From Lactococcus allomyrinae (GTDB lineage Bacteria > Bacillota > Bacilli > Lactobacillales > Streptococcaceae): a stretch of DNA of 64,000 nucleotides. Below are positions 54,297-62,992 of this stretch, one piece after another. The stretch covers positions 806,001 through 870,000 of the forward strand of contig NZ_CP032627.1 in assembly GCF_003627095.1 (NCBI RefSeq), in the 5' to 3' direction. How positions within the stretch are numbered: position 1 is the first letter of the stretch; the number at the start of each line of letters is the position of its first letter. The translations under genes and the position numbers were made by a program. The notes under the pieces are model-generated. The model saw only the letters and a program-made list of their open reading frames with translations, did no database searches and was not told the origin of the DNA.

Positions 54297-55930
54297 TAGA
54301 GTTCTACCCTCCGAATTCCCTTTTTCTTCACTTCATCTAATGCATTTTCATAGCCTGCGTCCGCATAACGCAGAACACCAAGACTCGTATCATTGTCCAA
54401 AGCCAACTTCAAACGTTCAGCCGCCTCTGATGTGCCATCTGCGACAATTGTTAATCCTGCGGACTGCATATAACCAGCGTAGCCACCACCTCCAGCATGA
54501 ATAGCAACCAAATCTGCTTTTGAACTACTTGCCACCATTGCATTGATTAACGGCCAGTCAGAAATTGCATCTGAGCCATCTTTGAGATGTTCAGTCATAA
54601 TATTAGGATGTGTCATCGCTCCAGCATCTAAGTGATCTCTCGTAAAGGCCACAGGTGCTTTTAATCTTCCTTCTGCGACAAGCTGATTGACCGCTAAAGC
54701 TAACTTCGTGCGCTCTCCATGCCCTAGCCAGCTGATTCTAGCAGGCAAGCCCTGTACGGGAACATATTTCCCAGCTAATTTTATCCAATTTGTCACGATT
54801 TCATTATCTGAGAAATTTTTGAGCAAATATTCATCAATCAACTCAATATCCTGTACCTCACCAGATAGAGCAATCCATCGGAACGGGCCGATTGCCCTTT
54901 CAAACAGTGGGCGTAAGAATGCTTCTGTAAAAATAGGAATCTCAAAGGCATTTTCTACACCATAAGCCTTAGCTTGAGTTCGGATATTATTTCCATTATC
55001 AAATACGATGGCTCCCTGCTCCTTAAAATCCAAAATCGCACGAACTTCTTTAGCAAGACTCTTACCGGCTTTATCAATCACTTCTTCTGGATTGGTTTTG
55101 CGTAATGCTGCAAGCTCAGACAGCCCAACATCCTCTGGGACATAACCATAGAGCAAATCATGTGCTGCCGTCTGGTCACTAACAATATCAGGGATAATGC
55201 CACGATTAAGCAGTTCAGGATAGATTGTTGCTGCATTAGCGATTAAGCCAATAGAAAGTGGCTTTTTAGTGCTTAATGCCTCATCAACCCAAGCCAAAGC
55301 TTCCTCCAAATCATACGTCTTTCTTTGTAAAAAGCCTGTCGCAATCCTCTTATCTGCCTTAGTCTCATCCACATCGACATCTAATATCACGGCGCCAGCC
55401 ATCACACCAGCCAAGGGCTGTGAACCCGACATTCCACCCAAACCTGCCGTTAGTATAAATCTCCCTGCAAGATCCCCCTCAAAATGTTCTCTTGCGATGG
55501 CTTGAAAGATTTCGTAAGTCCCCTGAATCACTCCCTGAGAGCCAATGTATTGCCAATCTCCTGCAGTCAATCCTCCCCACATCGTCAGATTTTGGTCATA
55601 GAGCTTATAAAATTCTTCACTGTTTGCCCAATGACCAACTAAATTACTGGATGCCATGATGACAAGTGGAGCATCTTTGTGAGTTTTTAGGAGACCAATC
55701 GGCTTGCCAGATTGAATAATCAGAGTTTCATCTTCTTCAATCTGCTTTAAAATATCTACAATCGCATGATAGCTTGGCCAATCACGCGCTGCCTTCCCGA
55801 TTGAGCCATAAACCACCAAATTTTCTGGGTCTTCCCCATTTTCAAGATTGTTTTCCAATAATCTCAGAAGCGCTTCTTGTCGCCACCCTTTTGCTCGGAG
55901 TTCATTTCCACGTTGTGCAGTAATTGTCAT
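54296..55930 (-). CDS. urocanase-family hydratase with altered active site (thiourocanate hydratase-like)
   Basis: 544 aa. NAD+ Rossmann motif FILTAGLGGMSGSQPLAGVM near residue 158 (canonical urocanases read GGMGGAQ). In the PROSITE urocanase signature FQGLPARICW, this protein reads VQGLPARISW: the signature Cys is Ser400. The C-terminal NAD-contact loop HHGGGVGMG is IHAGGGGYAG. These changes argue against ordinary urocanate and for a relative such as thiourocanate. First gene of the operon; a promoter is likely near 56033-56041. Confidence 0.8.
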   Translation of the reverse strand: MTITAQRGNELRAKGWRQEALLRLLENNLENGEDPENLVVYGSIGKAARDWPSYHAIVDILKQIEEDETLIIQSGKPIGLLKTHKDAPLVIMASSNLVGHWANSEEFYKLYDQNLTMWGGLTAGDWQYIGSQGVIQGTYEIFQAIAREHFEGDLAGRFILTAGLGGMSGSQPLAGVMAGAVILDVDVDETKADKRIATGFLQRKTYDLEEALAWVDEALSTKKPLSIGLIANAATIYPELLNRGIIPDIVSDQTAAHDLLYGYVPEDVGLSELAALRKTNPEEVIDKAGKSLAKEVRAILDFKEQGAIVFDNGNNIRTQAKAYGVENAFEIPIFTEAFLRPLFERAIGPFRWIALSGEVQDIELIDEYLLKNFSDNEIVTNWIKLAGKYVPVQGLPARISWLGHGERTKLALAVNQLVAEGRLKAPVAFTRDHLDAGAMTHPNIMTEHLKDGSDAISDWPLINAMVASSSKADLVAIHAGGGGYAGYMQSAGLTIVADGTSEAAERLKLALDNDTSLGVLRYADAGYENALDEVKKKGIRRVEL

Positions 55931-56032
55931 ATCTTTACCTGATTTCCATTAACTTAATTAGTGCTACTAACATTTCTGGCACAAAACATTCCCACTGATG
56001 AAAGTAATCACTTTAATTTTTATATATTCAAA

Positions 56033-56041
56033 ATTTTAACA
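56033..56041 (-). promoter_or_regulatory. extended -10 box upstream of the hydratase-lyase operon
   Basis: Minus strand TGTTAAAAT, about 100 bases before the first gene of the operon. No clear -35. Confidence 0.35.
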
Positions 56042-56109
56042 TGAAAAAAATGTCTAAGACATCAGATTTTTTGAAACTTGTGATAATTTTTAACTATTGA
56101 GAAAATAAA

Positions 56110-56136
56110 AAAAACAAGAAATCATTTCTTGTTTTT
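56110..56136 (-). terminator. lysozyme gene terminator overlapping its stop codon
   Basis: AAAAACAAGAAAT/ATTTCTTGTTTTT with a one-base loop, the stop codon at 56122 lying in the stem, and an A/T-rich tail. Confidence 0.8.
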
Positions 56137-56934
56137 AAAAAGTTTATTATAACTTTCCTGATTAAGCACCATGTTCAAATCAAGATTTCCCTTGTAACCA
56201 GGTAAACTTCCCTTATCAGTATATTGCTGTATACCATAATCTAAACTTGTTTCTGGCGATGCATCCCACACACCTGTATTACGTCCATAAGCTGCAATCC
56301 AAATTGCATCAAACTTGCCTACATTTATTTGGTTTGCTTTTAAAAACCAATCTTGAGCGTAGATTCCAATGTTTTTTGCCCCTTGCTTTTGCAATTCTGA
56401 ACGAAAGGCTTCAATTCCTTCATTCATATTTTTCATATTCGTAACTTCAACATCAAGCCAGTAATAGGTTGGATGATAAACACTTGCTCTTTGATAAAAA
56501 TCTTTCGCTTGCTTTTTCATCTCAGCTTCTGTTTTTCCTGTAACAAATGCATATACTGCCACAGGAATTCCTCGCTCTTGAAGTTGTTTAATATGGGTTT
56601 GGTATGCAGTATCTTCTCCGTGTTTATTTGCAGAGTTATCTGCCTGCCCATAGGAACCGTTAACACGAATAATTGCACCAATAATGTGTTGACTCAGTGT
56701 ATTATAATCAATTTCATTAGGAGGTTGCCAGCCTGATAAATCAACTACTGGTTTATTCAAATCTAGAATTTTTTCATTTAGAATATCGCTCATTACAATT
56801 TTAGGATCGGACAACTTGGAAATAGAAATAGGACGTATCCTGACTAAACCAAGTAACGCAATAACTCCAACCATGATTGCTAAGAAAAAAAATGCTCCTA
56901 ACGCTTTCAGTTTACGTCTCATTTTAGGTTTCAT
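56122..56934 (-). CDS. GH25 lysozyme, membrane-anchored
   Basis: 270 aa. N-terminal membrane segment (ALGAFFFLAIMVGVIALLGL), then a GH25 muramidase barrel from residue 60: KPVVDLSGWQPPNEIDYNTL, GAIIRVNGSYGQADNS and the catalytic Asp/Glu pair in YYWLDVEVTNMKNMN near residue 158. It cleaves MurNAc-GlcNAc bonds of the cell wall from the outer membrane face. Follows hemW after 35 bases. No cell-wall binding repeats. Confidence 0.9.
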   Translation of the reverse strand: MKPKMRRKLKALGAFFFLAIMVGVIALLGLVRIRPISISKLSDPKIVMSDILNEKILDLNKPVVDLSGWQPPNEIDYNTLSQHIIGAIIRVNGSYGQADNSANKHGEDTAYQTHIKQLQERGIPVAVYAFVTGKTEAEMKKQAKDFYQRASVYHPTYYWLDVEVTNMKNMNEGIEAFRSELQKQGAKNIGIYAQDWFLKANQINVGKFDAIWIAAYGRNTGVWDASPETSLDYGIQQYTDKGSLPGYKGNLDLNMVLNQESYNKLFKNKK

Positions 56935-56969
56935 TAACTATATTGTAACAAAAGTTTCATCAAATGTCA

Positions 56970-58103
56970 TCAAAACTCTCCAGATTCAAGAAGGAACGCC
57001 TCAAAAACATTGTTCCCTAATTCAAAACCTTTATCTGTCATACGAATTTGTTCATGGTCATCATAAAGAAGCCCTTGATTAATTAATGTTTGCACTTGTT
57101 TACCATAGAGTTCTTCAAAAGATAAAGAAAATTTTGATTCAAATTTCGTTACAGAAACACCTGTTTTCTTTCGTAAACCAAGGAACATTTCTTCTTCAAT
57201 CTTTGATTTCTTTGACAAAACTTCTTCACTAACTCTCTTATTAGTTGCCTCAAGATAATGGTGAACAGGTCCATGATTTTTGTAACGAATCCCCTCTAAA
57301 TATCCTGAAGCACCAGCACCAACACCATAATATTCAGCATTATCCCAATAAGTAAGATTATGCTGACTTTCAAAACCAGACTTTCCAAAATTAGACACTT
57401 CATAATGATTGTAGCCATTTTGCGCCAAGATATCCATGATATATTCATACATGTCGGCGTTTTTATCTTCATTTGGTAATCGCAAAAGTCCTCTACGCTG
57501 CCTATTCATAAATACCGTGTGATCTTCTAAGATTAAACTATAGAGTGCAACATGTGGTAAATTTAATGCAAGAAATTTTTCAACATCAGTTTTAACCATG
57601 TCCATTGTCTGATTTGGAAGCGCATAAATCAAATCAATTGTGATATTTTCAAAACCGGCATTTCTCAATTTTTTTATGGATTCATAAACTTGTGCTTCAG
57701 TATGAGTTCTTCCAATTTTTTTGAGTAGTTTATTATCAAAAGTTTGAACGCCCAACGAAATTCGATTAACTTTTGATTGAGCAAGAACCTCGATAATTTC
57801 CTCAGATAAATCACCCGGATTAGCTTCCACAGTAAACTCTTCTAAAACTTCAAGATTTAGATGCTCCGTAAGTTTTGAGAGAAGTTTATCTAACTGTTGT
57901 GCCGAAAGAACTGTTGGAGTTCCTCCACCAATATACAGTGTTTTTAATTCTTTGATATCATAAGCTTGATATTCTGCAATAAGTGCATCAATATAATCAT
58001 CAACAGGCTGTCCTTCCATCAACACTTTTGCGAAATCACAGTAATAACAAATATGTGAGCAAAATGGGATATGAACATAAGCGGCTAGAGGTTTTTCAGA
58101 CAT
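56970..58103 (-). CDS. hemW: heme chaperone HemW (radical SAM, HemN-like)
   Basis: 377 aa. Radical SAM Cys motif CSHICYYCDF near residue 15, then LKTLYIGGGTPTVLS, VEANPGDLSEE and the C-terminal HemN domain. The lactococcal protein was long called HemN, but it lacks coproporphyrinogen oxidase activity and binds heme, in keeping with a heme-trafficking role in a bacterium without heme synthesis. Eight-base overlap with the upstream membrane protein gene. Confidence 0.93.
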   Translation of the reverse strand: MSEKPLAAYVHIPFCSHICYYCDFAKVLMEGQPVDDYIDALIAEYQAYDIKELKTLYIGGGTPTVLSAQQLDKLLSKLTEHLNLEVLEEFTVEANPGDLSEEIIEVLAQSKVNRISLGVQTFDNKLLKKIGRTHTEAQVYESIKKLRNAGFENITIDLIYALPNQTMDMVKTDVEKFLALNLPHVALYSLILEDHTVFMNRQRRGLLRLPNEDKNADMYEYIMDILAQNGYNHYEVSNFGKSGFESQHNLTYWDNAEYYGVGAGASGYLEGIRYKNHGPVHHYLEATNKRVSEEVLSKKSKIEEEMFLGLRKKTGVSVTKFESKFSLSFEELYGKQVQTLINQGLLYDDHEQIRMTDKGFELGNNVFEAFLLESGEF

Positions 58104-58680
58104 TTACTTTCCCTTTCCAAATTTTCTTCCGTAAAATGATTAACGCAAGTATTCCGTTAATAATAACTAAATAAATTGGAAATGCCAAACTTGTAAAAGT
58201 CCAAATCGTCATCGCAAAAAATCCTGTCCCTGCATTAAATACTCCCGCAGCAAAGGGCTCCCATGTCTCTGTTTCAGGATAATGCCATGCTTTTATCGCT
58301 GTGGGAATCGCTGCCATTATATCTGACAAAATTGCAAAACAAATCGCAAGATTAGGATTACTCGTCACTCCCCATACTAATAATGCCAAAACTGACACAG
58401 CACCACACATAATGTCAAAACGTTCAATCGCCCAGTAAGATTTTCTATTAATAAAGGAACATATAAAAATTAATGCCGTTGTTGAGAAAGAAATCAAGAC
58501 AGGAAATTGTCCCCAAGTCCACCCTTTTGAAAGTGCAGCAAAAAAGCCGATTGCAGGGGCAATCGTCCATAAGAGCCAAGACACTTTATTAGGTCTTACA
58601 CGACCAGTAATAGTTGCCCAGGCATAAGGAATGTTAAAAACCAGCGATACCGCCGCTCCAATAAATATCAAAAATTGCAT
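58096..58680 (-). CDS. paralogous six/seven-helix membrane protein 1
   Basis: 194 aa, about seven hydrophobic segments. Conserved blocks shared with the 60258-60848 gene are GRVRPNKVSWLLWTIAP (residues 26-42), SYWAIERFDIMCG (80-92) and AILSDIMAAIPTAIKAWHYPETE (114-136). No established domain recognised; size and internal symmetry recall PnuC/SWEET-like carriers. It overlaps hemW, so it is co-transcribed with hemW and the lysozyme. Confidence 0.75.
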   Translation of the reverse strand: MQFLIFIGAAVSLVFNIPYAWATITGRVRPNKVSWLLWTIAPAIGFFAALSKGWTWGQFPVLISFSTTALIFICSFINRKSYWAIERFDIMCGAVSVLALLVWGVTSNPNLAICFAILSDIMAAIPTAIKAWHYPETETWEPFAAGVFNAGTGFFAMTIWTFTSLAFPIYLVIINGILALIILRKKIWKGKVNV

Positions 58681-58782
58681 AAGTTCATTATAACAGAAAA
58701 TCAGGTTTAAATGATTCTTTAAAAATTTAATAATACTGTAAACAGGTTTTAGATAGTGGGGGTTACTTTTTATTGAACACTA

Positions 58783-60171
58783 TTACTTTGTTATTTTGCT
58801 TAATTTTGAATGCTTATAGCCATATAGAAAATAGATAATAGTGATTATAACTAATAAAATAAGCAAGGTTAGCCAAGTTGTCCAGTGATATTGGATGATT
58901 AAAACTGAACTTATCAGAAAAGATAGGGCAGGGAGTATCGGAACAAAAGGAACCTTAAACTCCCCCTTATCAGGTGTTCCAAAATCACGACGTAACTTAA
59001 TAATTCCTAAAGAAAGCATCATCAAATAAATGAGAGTACTTAAATTTAGAAATTCTGATAGTTTACCGATTGGGAAAAGACCTGAACTAAGCATTGCTCC
59101 TATCCCCATTAGTAAAGTCGCATTTTGGGGAACTTTATATTTTCCAGATATCTTACTTAAACGCTTTGGTAAAAGCCCATCCCGACTAATACTATAGATT
59201 ATCCGTACCAAAGCATACGCCATAGAAATTCCTACAGTAATCAAGGTAAGCATAACAACAACAGAGATAAGATTTGCCACCCATGTTAACCCCACCGAGC
59301 GCAAAGCAAACGCTAAGACATCTGGAACATCTAACTTAGTGTAATTTATCATCCCCGTCAACACTACTGTGACTAAAATATATAAAGTTGCTGTAACAAA
59401 TAAAGCACCCAATATTCCTTGAGGCATCGTCTTTTTCGGATATCGTGCTTCATCGGCTGAGGCGGATACTGTTTCAAAACCGAGAAATGCCATAAACATT
59501 AAAGCTGCACCTGCTGTTACACCATTACCACTAAGAAGATCTAACCAACCAAAAGGTGCAAAATTATTCCAATTATCCAGATTCAAATGGAAAACTCCAA
59601 TGACAATAAAAACAATCAACGCAGTCAATTTTAAAATCACTAGAATATTATTGAAACGCAACATCGCTCTAGCACTTAAAAATCCTAAAGCTGTTATTAT
59701 TGCAATGACCAACATTGGAATCAAATCAATTGAAAAATGCTGACTTGACCCTAACGGTCCATTAAAAACTGTCGGTAATTTCAAACCAAACAAGCTTTTA
59801 ATATATCCTCCCCGTCCACTTGCTGTAATTGAAATAGCTGTGAAAAATTCTCCAATTAATAAACACCCTGCAATCCAAGCAGGAAATTCTCCAAACACAA
59901 CATAAAGATAGCCGTACGGTCCACCTTGAGTTGGAATTCGAGATGAGAATTCTGAGAAAATCAAGGCAGATAATGCTACTGCAATTGCTGCAATAACAAT
60001 CGAAATCATCAAAGCAGGTCCTGCAACTTTAGCAATGGTAGGACCTACTATGGTAAAAATACCCGTCCCTACCATACTTCCGAGTCCTAATAGAACTAAG
60101 TCCATGCTGTTCAAACTACGTTCAAGTTCGGTTTTTTCTAGCCCAATTTTCTTTTTTCTGAATAAATCCAT
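58783..60171 (-). CDS. amino acid permease (APC superfamily)
   Basis: 462 aa, 12 helices. Helix 1 LVLLGLGSMVGTGIFTIVGP and the basic N-terminus (MDLFRKKKIGLEK) match cationic amino acid transporters of the YfnA/CAT type; GFETVSASADEARYPKKTMPQG follows near residue 240. Substrate not fixed. It lies between the two paralogous membrane protein genes, without a strong terminator on either side. Confidence 0.88.
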   Translation of the reverse strand: MDLFRKKKIGLEKTELERSLNSMDLVLLGLGSMVGTGIFTIVGPTIAKVAGPALMISIVIAAIAVALSALIFSEFSSRIPTQGGPYGYLYVVFGEFPAWIAGCLLIGEFFTAISITASGRGGYIKSLFGLKLPTVFNGPLGSSQHFSIDLIPMLVIAIITALGFLSARAMLRFNNILVILKLTALIVFIVIGVFHLNLDNWNNFAPFGWLDLLSGNGVTAGAALMFMAFLGFETVSASADEARYPKKTMPQGILGALFVTATLYILVTVVLTGMINYTKLDVPDVLAFALRSVGLTWVANLISVVVMLTLITVGISMAYALVRIIYSISRDGLLPKRLSKISGKYKVPQNATLLMGIGAMLSSGLFPIGKLSEFLNLSTLIYLMMLSLGIIKLRRDFGTPDKGEFKVPFVPILPALSFLISSVLIIQYHWTTWLTLLILLVIITIIYFLYGYKHSKLSKITK

Positions 60172-60257
60172 AGCACCCCTATATCAATGACATTAAATTT
60201 CAATCATGTTACTTTTCAATGTTATTGTATCATATTATTCGCTTTTCTCAAAGGTAT

Positions 60258-60848
60258 TCATTGTGCGCCACGGTGCTTTTTTAGATATCTTCTTCTGCCC
60301 TCTATGACGATAAAAAAGCTTAAACTAAGTAGGATAAGATAAGTTGGAAAAGCAACTTCTGCTAAATTCCAATTTTTGATTTCAGTAAAAGTTGTACTTG
60401 CTGAAAAAAGTGTTCCTAGATAAAGAAAACCATTTTCTGTTTCTGGATAGCGCCAACCTTTAAACAAAGTTGGTAACCCTGCTAACACATCAGATAAGAT
60501 AGCAAGTATAATTGCTACACTAGGATCTTTCGTGAGGTACCAAGCAATTAATGCTAAAATCGAAACGAAACCGCAAATATAGTCAAAACGCTCAATTCCC
60601 CAATAAGCTTCTTTTTTTAAAAAAGAGGCTGTAAAAACAAGTGTAGGACCAAAGCCTGACATAAAAACAGGCAAAACTGCCCAAGTCACACCGCTAGAAA
60701 TCGCCGCCGCGGCACTAATAAGAGGAGCAATCGCCCAAATAAGCCACGTTACCCGATTAGGTTTCACTCTTCCTCGTATAATGGCAATGACTGTTGAAAT
60801 TGAAAAGGACAGCGAAATAAGTGCCCCTAAAATTACAAATAAATGCAT
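60258..60848 (-). CDS. paralogous six/seven-helix membrane protein 2
   Basis: 196 aa. Same family as 58096-58680: GRVKPNRVTWLIWAIAP, AYWGIERFDYICG and AILSDVLAGLPTLFKGWRYPETE. The C-terminus is basic (GRRRYLKKHRGAQ). Duplication around the permease suggests a linked function. No known domain. Confidence 0.75.
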   Translation of the reverse strand: MHLFVILGALISLSFSISTVIAIIRGRVKPNRVTWLIWAIAPLISAAAAISSGVTWAVLPVFMSGFGPTLVFTASFLKKEAYWGIERFDYICGFVSILALIAWYLTKDPSVAIILAILSDVLAGLPTLFKGWRYPETENGFLYLGTLFSASTTFTEIKNWNLAEVAFPTYLILLSLSFFIVIEGRRRYLKKHRGAQ

Positions 60849-60905
60849 GATAAATCCTAATTTTCTATTTTAAAACTTCAAGTTTTCTGACTACCTTTAT
60901 TTTAT

Positions 60906-61799
60906 CTATTCTGGAAAACGATAGCTTGTAATACTCAAATCATTATACCGTTGCAAGTAAAGTCTACGACTTGTGACATCTACTGCACTTCGATAGACAG
61001 TATAGGTATCTGAGCGACCATCTGATTTTGGTACAGTCACACCATTCAAAATATGCCAAGTTTCAATTACATTTTCTTGTTCATTTGTAGGTAATATCGC
61101 TCTTTCTTTAAAAATAGCAGCACGAATAAACCGAGAAGTTGGTGTGAATCCTCCCGGAAATACTGGTTTACCACTGAAATTTCCTGTAGAAATGTGATTT
61201 AAACCGACAGCCTGCTCTGATAAGTCCATATAGGTAGCCAATTTCTCAACTTCACGCTCAAACTTTGGAGCATTAGTCACCACACCGATTGGATTATCAA
61301 TAATCACTAACTTTCCTTCTCTAGGTTCAATATTTATCATTTGTCCAGTTGGGTCAGTCGCTGAAAAATGTAAATCATTACGTCCATACTTCATTTTTGC
61401 ATGGTCATCTGTCATAAGTTGGACATTTTTGATTTTTTCTCGAATATCAGCTACTGACTGACAATTTCCCAATATCCACATGACAAATTCGAAAGCTGCA
61501 AGTTGAATTTTATTTCTGTCAGCACTGACAGAATACTCCGAATGATTAGAGAATGTTAATTTTTGTGCTGCTAGACCAAATTCATTGATTCCATCAGAAA
61601 TATCCGCATGATGCTCTGGTGAATCACGGCCCACACCTAAAATCGTATATAAATTTGTAATCAGATTTCCATCATACACTGCTCTCCATGTATAGTTTTT
61701 AGGTAAAACAAGCGGTTCAGCACTAAAAGTATGCCAATCCATAGTTCTTGCAAAAAGTAAGCTTCCATCACTTGATTTCATTTGAAAACTAGTACACAT
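60906..61799 (-). CDS. choloylglycine hydrolase / penicillin V acylase family enzyme
   Basis: Ntn amidase of about 297 aa. The ATG at 61799 has GGGAG upstream and exposes Cys2 after Met removal. MCTSFQMKSSDGSLLFARTMDW places Cys2, Arg18 and Asp21 at the family's catalytic positions; the oxyanion Asn lies in GVVTNAPKFER. Members hydrolyse bile salts, penicillin V or acyl-homoserine lactones; substrate unknown here. A CTGTCAG palindrome occurs inside the gene at about 61515-61530. Confidence 0.85.
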   Translation of the reverse strand: MCTSFQMKSSDGSLLFARTMDWHTFSAEPLVLPKNYTWRAVYDGNLITNLYTILGVGRDSPEHHADISDGINEFGLAAQKLTFSNHSEYSVSADRNKIQLAAFEFVMWILGNCQSVADIREKIKNVQLMTDDHAKMKYGRNDLHFSATDPTGQMINIEPREGKLVIIDNPIGVVTNAPKFEREVEKLATYMDLSEQAVGLNHISTGNFSGKPVFPGGFTPTSRFIRAAIFKERAILPTNEQENVIETWHILNGVTVPKSDGRSDTYTVYRSAVDVTSRRLYLQRYNDLSITSYRFPE

Positions 61800-61984
61800 A
61801 ATTGTTCTCCCCATATTATTTCTATTTTTGTCCCGTATCTTCCATACTATCAAAAAACTTCACTTTTTGCTTACTGACAGATTTCTGTCAGCACCCTAGT
61901 TTTAAAATAATGGTGCAATTCAATTTCACAGCACACAATCACTTTCATGACTCGCTAATTCAACTGCTGATAGAGCAGAATTAA

Positions 61985-62018
61985 TATAAAAAAGTCTGTC
62001 AGTATACTGACAGACTTT
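61985..62018 (-). terminator. tpiA terminator (CTGTCAG palindrome)
   Basis: Perfect palindrome 61991-62018 with core GTCTGTCAGTATACTGACAG, followed by a T run on the minus strand. Confidence 0.88.
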
Positions 62019-62043
62019 ACTAATCCGAAACGAAATTTCCAGA

Positions 62044-62802
62044 TTACATATACATTTTAAGCAAAGCAAGGAATGAATCGGCTTCAAGTGACGCACCACC
62101 TACAAGCGCTCCGTCAATATTTTCTTTGCTCATTAATTCTTCGACTGTTTCTGGTTTTACAGAGCCACCATATTGAATACGAACGGCTTCTGAAACTTCT
62201 TTACCATAAAGTTTTTCAACTGTCGAACGGACAACACCACAAGTTTCATCAGCGATCTCAGCTGTTGCAGTTTTACCTGTACCAATTGCCCAAATTGGTT
62301 CATAAGCGATAACCATGTTAGCAACATCTTTACCGTCAATGCCAGCAAGACCAGCTTCGATTTGACCTGAAACCCATTCAGCTGTTTTGCCAGCTTCAAA
62401 TGTTTCCAAAGTTTCACCACAGCAAAGAATTGGTGTCACGCCTGCAGCAATAAGAGCTTTAGCTTTTTTGTTGATATCTTCATCAGTTTCATGGAAATAT
62501 TCACGACGTTCTGAGTGACCGATAATTGCATATTCAATCCCTTCAGCAGCGAGCATTGCAGGTGAAATTTCGCCTGTAAATGCACCCGAATTTTCAAAGT
62601 AAACATTTTCAGCTGAAACTTTAAGTGGATTTTTTCCACGATGATGAACAAGTGGTACAAGGTACATTGCAGGGGCAGCCACAGCTACTTCTACTTTATC
62701 TTCCGATGGTAATTTGCCATCAATATTAGCCATGAATGCAAAAACTTCTTTAAGGTTTTTGTTCATTTTCCAGTTACCAGCGATAATTGGTTTGCGTGAC
62801 AT
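62044..62802 (-). CDS. tpiA: triosephosphate isomerase
   Basis: Interconverts DHAP and glyceraldehyde-3-phosphate in glycolysis. 252 aa from ATG 62802, behind AAGGAG. Catalytic Lys in [11 protein letters not shown], His in [14 protein letters not shown], Glu in [13 protein letters not shown] and phosphate loop GGSVKPETV. Monocistronic. Confidence 0.97.
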   Translation of the reverse strand: MSRKPIIAGNWKMNKNLKEVFAFMANIDGKLPSEDKVEVAVAAPAMYLVPLVHHRGKNPLKVSAENVYFENSGAFTGEISPAMLAAEGIEYAIIGHSERREYFHETDEDINKKAKALIAAGVTPILCCGETLETFEAGKTAEWVSGQIEAGLAGIDGKDVANMVIAYEPIWAIGTGKTATAEIADETCGVVRSTVEKLYGKEVSEAVRIQYGGSVKPETVEELMSKENIDGALVGGASLEADSFLALLKMYM

Positions 62803-62853
62803 TTTATTTCTCCTTTGAGGCTCTGTTTCGTTTACCACAGATACCTTAAATTT

Positions 62854-62869
62854 TGAACTATATAGTTCA
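62854..62869 (-). promoter_or_regulatory. 16-bp palindrome in the tpiA leader
   Basis: TGAACTATATAGTTCA lies downstream of the likely tpiA -10 (TGATAAAAT near 62890). It could be an operator; regulator unknown. Confidence 0.4.
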
Positions 62870-62992
62870 TCTTTACATGATTAATTTTATCACAAAGTTA
62901 AATTTTTTGCAGAAATCAACTCAGAATGAAATTTGTCTATTTTTCATAAAATACTCAGCAGCATTTTCAAATATGGTATCCTTTATTATCTC

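Noticed and set aside
62815-62835. CcpA cre site before tpiA
   Set aside because: The TGGTAAACGAAACA stretch has its CG one position off the consensus and several mismatches.
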